Assembly (NCBI RefSeq): GCF_017255185.1
Contig: NZ_JAFKCZ010000004.1
Location: forward strand, 62,001-126,000
Direction: 5' to 3'
Length of the DNA: 64,000 bases
Source of the DNA: Parahaliea mediterranea
GTDB taxonomy: Bacteria; Pseudomonadota; Gammaproteobacteria; Pseudomonadales; Halieaceae
Under the pieces are notes generated by a model. It did not search any database. It saw only the letters and a list, made by a program, of their open reading frames with translations, and was not told the DNA's origin. The position numbers and the translations under genes were made by a program. Shown piece after piece: positions 58,796-64,000 of this stretch (its first letter is position 1; each line of letters opens with the position of its first letter).

Positions 58796-60091
58796 ATGAA
58801 GATAGGTATCAAACAGCTGATTTCCGTACTGCTGCTTTTCCATGTGGCGATAAGCGCCGCCCGCGCGGAAGAACTCTACATCACCGCCGCGGCCATGGTG
58901 GACACGGTCTCCGGCAAGCTGCTCAAGCGCCCGGCGGTAGTGGTGTCGGACCAGCGGATCGTGGCGGTGGGTCGCCAGGGAGAACTGGAGGTGCCGGCAT
59001 CGGCCCGGCATATCGACCTCGGCGAACGCACCTTGCTGCCGGGATTGATGGACATGCACGTGCACCTGTCGTCGGCGGCCAAGGGCGTGCCCTTTCTGGA
59101 AGGCATGTTCCAGTCGGTGCCGCGACAGACGGTAAATGCTGTACGCAATGCCAATACCACGCTGATGGCTGGATTCACTTCGGTGCGCAACCTGGGGGCG
59201 TCGGCTTACTCGGTGGTCGCGGTACGCGATGCTATCGAGGCCGGGGAGATCGACGGACCGAGGATTTGGGCCTCGGGCCCCTCGCTGGGAGTGACCGGCG
59301 GCCACTGCGATAACAATTTCTATCCCCCGGAGATGGATTTTCGCTCCGCGGGCGTGGCTGATGGTCCCTGGGCTATTCGCGAGCGCATCCGCGAGAACAT
59401 CAAGTACGGCGCCAACACCATCAAGTTCTGCGCTACCGGCGGCGTATTCTCCCGAGGCACCCAGGTCGGGGCCATCCAGTACACCTTCGAGGAGATGCAG
59501 GTCATCGCCGACGAGGCCCATCACCGGGGCCTGGTGGTTGCCGCCCACGCCCACGGTACCGAGGGTATCAAGACCGCCATTCGCGCCGGTGTCGACAGTA
59601 TCGAGCACGCCAGCATCCTCGACGACGAGGCGATCAAGCTGGCCAAAAAGCACGGCACCTACTTTTCCATGGATATCTACAACACGGAATACACCCAGGC
59701 CAAGGGGCGCGAGCAGGGCGTGCCCGAGGAGAACCTGGCCAAGGACGCCGCCATCGCGCAAATCCAGCGCGACGGCTTTGGCGCCGCGGTGAAGGCCGGG
59801 GTGAAAATGGTGTTTGGCAGTGACGCTGCGATCTACCCCCACGGCGATAATGCCAAGCAGTTTTCCCGCATGGTGCGCTTCGGCATGACCGAGGCCCAGG
59901 CCCTGCAGGCGGCCACGGTGAATGCCGCGGGCCTGATGAAACGCGAGGATCTCGGCGCGATCCGCGAGGGCTACCTGGCCGACATTATCGCCGTGGAGGG
60001 CAATCCGCTGGAGGACATCACGGCCACCGAGCGGGTGGTATTTGTGATGAAGGACGGCCAGGTGGTGCGCCACGACGGGCCGGCCCGGTAA
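58796..60091 (+). CDS. Exported amidohydrolase
   Basis: A 431-residue amidohydrolase with a signal peptide (hydrophobic 9-22, cleavage near ARA). Metal-binding motifs are LMDMHVHLSSA, VAAHAHGTEGIKTAIRAGVDSIEHAS and FGSDAAIYPHGDNAKQFSRMV. KFCATGGVFSRG holds the Lys-region residues of this subgroup. It resembles Xaa-Pro-type and imidazolonepropionase-like periplasmic hydrolases. It lies upstream of the convergent TonB receptor gene; a link with the uptake of its substrate is possible. Confidence 0.9.
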   Translation: MKIGIKQLISVLLLFHVAISAARAEELYITAAAMVDTVSGKLLKRPAVVVSDQRIVAVGRQGELEVPASARHIDLGERTLLPGLMDMHVHLSSAAKGVPFLEGMFQSVPRQTVNAVRNANTTLMAGFTSVRNLGASAYSVVAVRDAIEAGEIDGPRIWASGPSLGVTGGHCDNNFYPPEMDFRSAGVADGPWAIRERIRENIKYGANTIKFCATGGVFSRGTQVGAIQYTFEEMQVIADEAHHRGLVVAAHAHGTEGIKTAIRAGVDSIEHASILDDEAIKLAKKHGTYFSMDIYNTEYTQAKGREQGVPEENLAKDAAIAQIQRDGFGAAVKAGVKMVFGSDAAIYPHGDNAKQFSRMVRFGMTEAQALQAATVNAAGLMKREDLGAIREGYLADIIAVEGNPLEDITATERVVFVMKDGQVVRHDGPAR

Positions 60092-60153
60092 CAGTCCCGT
60101 TGCCGTACACCGTCGTGCGGGCCCGCGCCGCCCGCCCGACGGCGCGTGGCGGA

Positions 60154-62310
60154 TCAGAAGCGGATGTTCGCCGACAGGAAGATTTCGCGCTCGCGTCCCA
60201 CCATCAGTCCACCCTGGTATTGCGCGCTGGCGTAGTAGTATTTATTGCCCAGGTTCCTGCCGTGCAAGCGGAAGGTGGTTGGGGTGCCGCCCAGGGTGGT
60301 GTCATAGCTGATACCGGCATCCCAAAGCGTGTAGGACGGGATAAAGCCGGTGTTCTGCGCATCCACCGCGCGGTTGCCCACATAGCTTAGGGTGCTGTCC
60401 AGGGACAGGCCCGGTACCGCCGCCAGGTCGTAGCGCGCACCCAGCGTGCCCTTCCAGCGCGGCACCCCCTCGCTGCGTTTGTCGATAACCGTCGGGTCCG
60501 CGACGCCGGTCAGTTGTGTGTCGAGATAGGCCAGGTTGCCGTGCAGCTTCAGGCCGGCGGTTACCTCTCCCACCGCACTCAGCTCAACACCGCGATGGCG
60601 ATAGGTTCCGCCGCCGACAAAGTCGTTGTCCAGATTGACATAGTTGGCGTCACGGTCGATGTTGAACGCGGCAATGCCGAGGCTCAGCCGGCGATCGATG
60701 CTCGCCTTCAGCCCGATCTCGTACTGCTCCGACTCGATGGCGTCAGTGGGTTGATTGGGGTTGTTGGTAAAAAAGGGCGCGTACTCGCCCTTTTCGAACC
60801 CGCGGGTGTAGCTGAGGTAGGTCATCACCGCGTCGCCGGGCCGGTAGATCAGCGCGCCAGTGGGTACGAACACATTGTCATCCTGCGGCGGGGCCTGGGC
60901 CGACAGTTCCCGGGCGCGATACTGGATGTACCGCCCGCCCAGTAGTAGCTGGACGTGATCGTTGAGCGAAAGCAGGTCACTGGCAAAGAGTGAGCGCTCC
61001 GTGATGGTCGCTTTGTAGTCCACGGCGTTTTCCGGCCCCCAGTGCCAGCGCGGTGGATCCACCGGATCGAGAATATTGCCCACCGATACGTCGGCGGGGG
61101 TCAGCTCGCCGCCGCTTTCCACAAAGTCCCAGTAGGGGCTTTTGTCCTTGAAGCGTTTGTAGCTGGCGCCGAAGAACGTGTCGTGCAGGATGCTGCCGGT
61201 CTGGAATGTACCGGCCAGGTAGCTTTGCAGTGACCAGACGCTGAACACTTCACCGCGGGAGACATAGTAGTCCGCGTAGCCGACATCGCCGTTGGGCTGG
61301 ATAGAGAACAGGTCATTGTAGCCGCCGTGGCGCTCGACCCGGGAATAATTGGCCTGGCTAACCGAGGTCCAGGCGTCGTTCAGCGCAAACTCGAACCTGG
61401 CGTCCGCGTTGTGGCCGTCGGTTTCGTGGCGAAACCATGTGGGGGCCAGTGCGTCGCGGCGGTCGACGCGGGGCGGTAGTACAAAGCTTGCGGGATCCAG
61501 TGGGTCTTCCCTGTCGCCCTGGTCGGCGCGCAGCAGGGGGTCCGCGAGGTGGGTTTTCGATGAATAATCGGCGCTCAGCTGCAGCAGGCCGCGTTCACCC
61601 AGCCGGAAGTCGGTGGCCAGGCCGATGAATTTGCGCTCCATGTCGTAGGTATGATCGAAATTACCGTTTTTCTCATAGCCAAGGTTCACGCGGTAGCCAA
61701 ATGCGCCGTCGAAGGCCGAGTTGCTGCTGTCGAGGCTGGTGTAGCGGCCCTCTAGGCTGGAGCCCTGCGCCGTAACGTTGACAAAGGGTGTGCGCGTGGG
61801 GCGTTTGGGCAGGTAATTGACGGTGCCGCCGGGTGAATTGAAACCGTACAGGAAGCCCGAGGGCCCTTTCAGCACATCCACGCGCTCGAACAACTCCAGC
61901 GGCATATCGTGGTGTGGTGCCAGGGACAGGCCATCGCGCCGAATGGTGTTGAAATTATCCATGACAAAGCCGCGAATGCGGAAATTGTCGAAGCCGCCGC
62001 CGTTGGATGCACCGGTGATCGAGGGGTCGTATTCGAGAACGTCCTGCACCGTGCGAGCCGACAACGCGGCGATGGATTCGGCCGTATAGCTCTGGATGGC
62101 GATCGGGATCTCCATTGCATCCTTGGCGCCAAAGGCCCCGGCATTGACCTCCAGGGCCTTGTTGAGCAGCGGTGCGGTGACGTTCACCGTTTCCAGGCCC
62201 GAGGCACTCCCGGTGGACTCAAGACTTGCCTGGGCGAGCGTTTGCGCGGCGCAGGTCGAGGCCAGCAGCGCCGTGAGTATTCGGTTCATCGGACAGCGAA
62301 GTTTCTTCAT
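60154..62310 (-). CDS. TonB-dependent siderophore-type receptor
   Basis: A 718-residue outer-membrane receptor with signal peptide, plug domain (ALSARTVQDVLEYDPSITGASNGGGFDNFRIRGF; ERVDVLKGPSGFLYGFNSPGGTVNYLPKRP) and a 22-strand barrel ending in ...ANIRF, the terminal Phe typical of these proteins. The plug is of the siderophore-receptor group. No TonB box was picked with confidence. It is divergent from an ABC transporter operon; such pairs can share a substrate. Confidence 0.93.
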   Translation of the reverse strand: MKKLRCPMNRILTALLASTCAAQTLAQASLESTGSASGLETVNVTAPLLNKALEVNAGAFGAKDAMEIPIAIQSYTAESIAALSARTVQDVLEYDPSITGASNGGGFDNFRIRGFVMDNFNTIRRDGLSLAPHHDMPLELFERVDVLKGPSGFLYGFNSPGGTVNYLPKRPTRTPFVNVTAQGSSLEGRYTSLDSSNSAFDGAFGYRVNLGYEKNGNFDHTYDMERKFIGLATDFRLGERGLLQLSADYSSKTHLADPLLRADQGDREDPLDPASFVLPPRVDRRDALAPTWFRHETDGHNADARFEFALNDAWTSVSQANYSRVERHGGYNDLFSIQPNGDVGYADYYVSRGEVFSVWSLQSYLAGTFQTGSILHDTFFGASYKRFKDKSPYWDFVESGGELTPADVSVGNILDPVDPPRWHWGPENAVDYKATITERSLFASDLLSLNDHVQLLLGGRYIQYRARELSAQAPPQDDNVFVPTGALIYRPGDAVMTYLSYTRGFEKGEYAPFFTNNPNQPTDAIESEQYEIGLKASIDRRLSLGIAAFNIDRDANYVNLDNDFVGGGTYRHRGVELSAVGEVTAGLKLHGNLAYLDTQLTGVADPTVIDKRSEGVPRWKGTLGARYDLAAVPGLSLDSTLSYVGNRAVDAQNTGFIPSYTLWDAGISYDTTLGGTPTTFRLHGRNLGNKYYYASAQYQGGLMVGREREIFLSANIRF

Positions 62311-62444
62311 AGTGTCAATCCCACTAGAACAGGTAAAACCCGCTCACTTCGCGGTGAGTCGGGCGGGGGGTGGCGGCTTGGCCGACAGGAAAAATGCCTG
62401 GGCGACTGCTCCGGCGGGAACTTTTGGCGTCGCGCAATTAAACT

Positions 62445-62474
62445 ATGATATAACGTAACTTTTAAGTCTGGCAA
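62445..62474 (-). promoter_or_regulatory. Candidate promoter for the TonB receptor gene
   Basis: On the minus strand, TTGCCA (62474-62469) and TATCAT (62450-62445) are separated by 18 bases in an unusually AT-rich stretch. The receptor start codon lies about 135 bases downstream. The same region may also drive the ABC operon on the other strand. Confidence 0.4.
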
Positions 62475-62586
62475 CGGTTGGCTTCCAGATGGAATGTTGT
62501 TGGCCTGGCTGCCCGTCGATTGATTGTCGTGGGGACAGCCAGACCGGACATCCCCGGGGCCGAATTCTTGGAGTAAGGAGTACTAA

Positions 62587-63372
62587 GTGAACGCAGATAC
62601 TGGCAATGCCGTGACGGCAAGCGCCGTGGATGGTGGTGTCGAGGCGGGCAAGGGCGCCGGCAACGTCCTCGAGGCATCATCGGTCGAGGCAGGTTATGGA
62701 GAGAGAAGCATTTTGCGGCAACTGGATCTGCGGATTGGGCCGGGTGAAATTTACGCGCTGCTCGGCGGCAACGGCGCCGGTAAAACCACGACACTCAGCT
62801 TGTTTCTGGGTTTCGTCGAGCCCACTGCCGGCCGGGTGCGGGTAGACGGCTTCGACCCCGTCGCGCAACCGGTGCAAGCCAGGCGTCGACTGGCCTATAT
62901 TCCCGAGAATGTGGCGCTGTACGAACACCTCAGCGCACGCGAGAACGTCGCCTACCTGCTGGACCTGGCCGGGCAGTACGAGGGCGACGAAGCGATCGAT
63001 CGCGCCCTGGCGGCCGCGGGTTTACAGGGATCGGCCTTCGATCGCCGCGTCGGCGGTTTTTCCAAGGGCATGCGCCAGAAAGTGGCGATTGCGCTGGCCC
63101 TGGCGCGCAGTGTGCCGGCGCTGCTGCTGGACGAACCCACTTCGGGGCTGGACCCGCAGGCCACCAGTGAATTCAACCGCTTGCTGGACGTGCTGCGCGA
63201 CAGGGGTATCGCCGTATTGATGGTGACCCACGACTTGCTCAGCGCCGCCGATGTGGCCGATCGTATCGGTTTCCTGGACGGCGGGCGACTGCTTGAGGAG
63301 GTCGCGGCCGATGGCGAGGACCGCTTCAATGTGCGCGCCCTGCATCGTCGCTACGCGGAGCAGGCGGCATGA
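62587..63372 (+). CDS. ABC transporter ATP-binding protein
   Basis: A 261-residue ATPase. Walker A is GGNGAGKTT (60-68), the signature region is GGFSKGMRQKVAIA, Walker B is ALLLDEPTSGLDP, and the switch His is in MVTHDL. The first 28 residues are a non-conserved extension. It resembles NosF/ABC-2-type exporters. It overlaps the permease gene by ATGA, so the two proteins form a complex. Confidence 0.94.
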   Translation: MNADTGNAVTASAVDGGVEAGKGAGNVLEASSVEAGYGERSILRQLDLRIGPGEIYALLGGNGAGKTTTLSLFLGFVEPTAGRVRVDGFDPVAQPVQARRRLAYIPENVALYEHLSARENVAYLLDLAGQYEGDEAIDRALAAAGLQGSAFDRRVGGFSKGMRQKVAIALALARSVPALLLDEPTSGLDPQATSEFNRLLDVLRDRGIAVLMVTHDLLSAADVADRIGFLDGGRLLEEVAADGEDRFNVRALHRRYAEQAA

Positions 63373-64000
63373 GCCCGGTTCGGCGTATCGCTCGCGAGGA
63401 ATGGCGGGCCCTCTCCCGGGACCGGGTGGCGATGCTCGGCTTGTTGCTGCTCACCGTCCTGACACTGGTGGCGGCGCTCAATGCCGCGGAGCACCGGCGC
63501 ACGGCGGACGCCGAGCGCGGCCGCTACCAGTCCCAGGCCAATGACGAGTTCGCCAACCAGCCGGACCGGCACCCACACCGGGTCGCGCATTTCGGACACT
63601 TTGTGTTCCGGCCACTCAATCCCCTGGCGGCGTTTGACCCGGGCATCGACGCCTATACCGGCCATACCCTGTTCCTGGAGGCGCACCGGCAAAACGGCGC
63701 CAATTTCGGGGATGTGCGACAGTCCTCGTTGTTGCTGCGTTTCGGGCAGCTGACCCCGGCCTTTATCCTGCAGGTACTGGCGCCCCTGTTGCTGGTCTTT
63801 GTCGGTCACAACTGCGTCACCCGCGAGCGTGAGTCCGGAACCCTGCGCGTTTTGCTGTCGCAGGGGCTCGGCAGCGGCCAGGTTGTCATGGGAAAGTTGC
63901 TGGCGTTACTGGGTTTCGCCGGGTTGGTGTTATTGCCGGCCCTGCTCGCACTGCTCTGGCTTGCCGCCAGTGGCCAGGCCGCCTGGGCGCCGGTCCTGGT
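63369..64000 (+). CDS. ABC-2 type permease, DUF3526-like, 3' end outside window
   Basis: The first about 210 residues of a membrane permease: a helix at about 20-38, a large periplasmic loop (about 40-140) and further helices (residues ~145-160 and ~178-205). The CVTRERESGTLRVLLSQGLG segment is the coupling helix region typical of ABC-2 exporters. DUF3526-type permeases often occur in pairs with the same ATPase and near TonB receptors, so a second permease may follow beyond the window end. Confidence 0.85.
   Translation, partial: MSPVRRIAREEWRALSRDRVAMLGLLLLTVLTLVAALNAAEHRRTADAERGRYQSQANDEFANQPDRHPHRVAHFGHFVFRPLNPLAAFDPGIDAYTGHTLFLEAHRQNGANFGDVRQSSLLLRFGQLTPAFILQVLAPLLLVFVGHNCVTRERESGTLRVLLSQGLGSGQVVMGKLLALLGFAGLVLLPALLALLWLAASGQAAWAPVL

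Noticed and set aside
57902-60073. A 723-codon minus-strand frame opposite the amidohydrolase gene
   Set aside because: It overlaps three recognised genes, and its translation is His/Gly-rich without any domain.

Overview
The window is GC-rich, densely coded chromosome from a Gram-negative bacterium. A TonB-dependent receptor, lipoproteins, an RND pump, a periplasmic glutaminase, a complete Hut pathway and many short ATGA/GTGA overlaps point to a gammaproteobacterium, possibly a marine one of the Halieaceae/Cellvibrionales type. That placement is inference. No rRNA, tRNA, CRISPR array, integrase or transposase gene was seen.

Layout. 1-4442: the end of an old-yellow-enzyme-type oxidoreductase, a VOC protein, an SDR, a DUF3667 membrane protein and a secreted glutaminase. 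5099-9228: an ECF sigma/anti-sigma pair divergent from a secreted subtilisin-like protease carrying about 50 acidic four-residue repeats, then a convergent outer-membrane barrel; ECF-type promoter motifs face both ways between sigma and protease. 9504-18734: seven tightly packed co-directional genes rich in haem proteins: a lipoprotein related to fatty-acid alpha-dioxygenase/cyclooxygenase, two catalase-family proteins (one without the distal His), a DyP peroxidase, two unknown proteins and an alpha/beta hydrolase. This is the most interesting part of the window and may be an undescribed lipid-peroxide (oxylipin-like) pathway. 18731-24960: the histidine utilisation locus, hutIG divergent from hutC-hutU-hutH, with a perfect HutC-like operator between. 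25256-25837: iron superoxide dismutase with a terminator.

25838-27493 is a gene-poor repeat island: a ~255-bp imperfect inverted repeat flanks an array of REP/BIME palindromes, followed by a small promoter/ORF/terminator unit. 27494-41350: an MFS transporter, a PEBP protein, an SDR/acyl-CoA dehydrogenase pair with a divergent LysR, a sodium symporter, an RND efflux pair, an AraC regulator and a SulP transporter. 41472-54969: an amidohydrolase, an amidoligase/class-I amidotransferase pair, a DUF3144 protein, a PLP decarboxylase, a GGDEF-EAL protein, a glutamate-synthase-like FMN protein, TrkH and aconitase. 55033-64000: small proteins, a VPLPA-CTERM-like exported protein, a cyclase, a hotdog thioesterase, a VOC protein, an amidohydrolase, a TonB-dependent receptor and the start of an ABC export operon cut by the window end.

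Functions are assigned from motifs and family knowledge read by eye; no database search was run. Start sites were chosen from ribosome-binding sites, signal peptides and gene overlaps.
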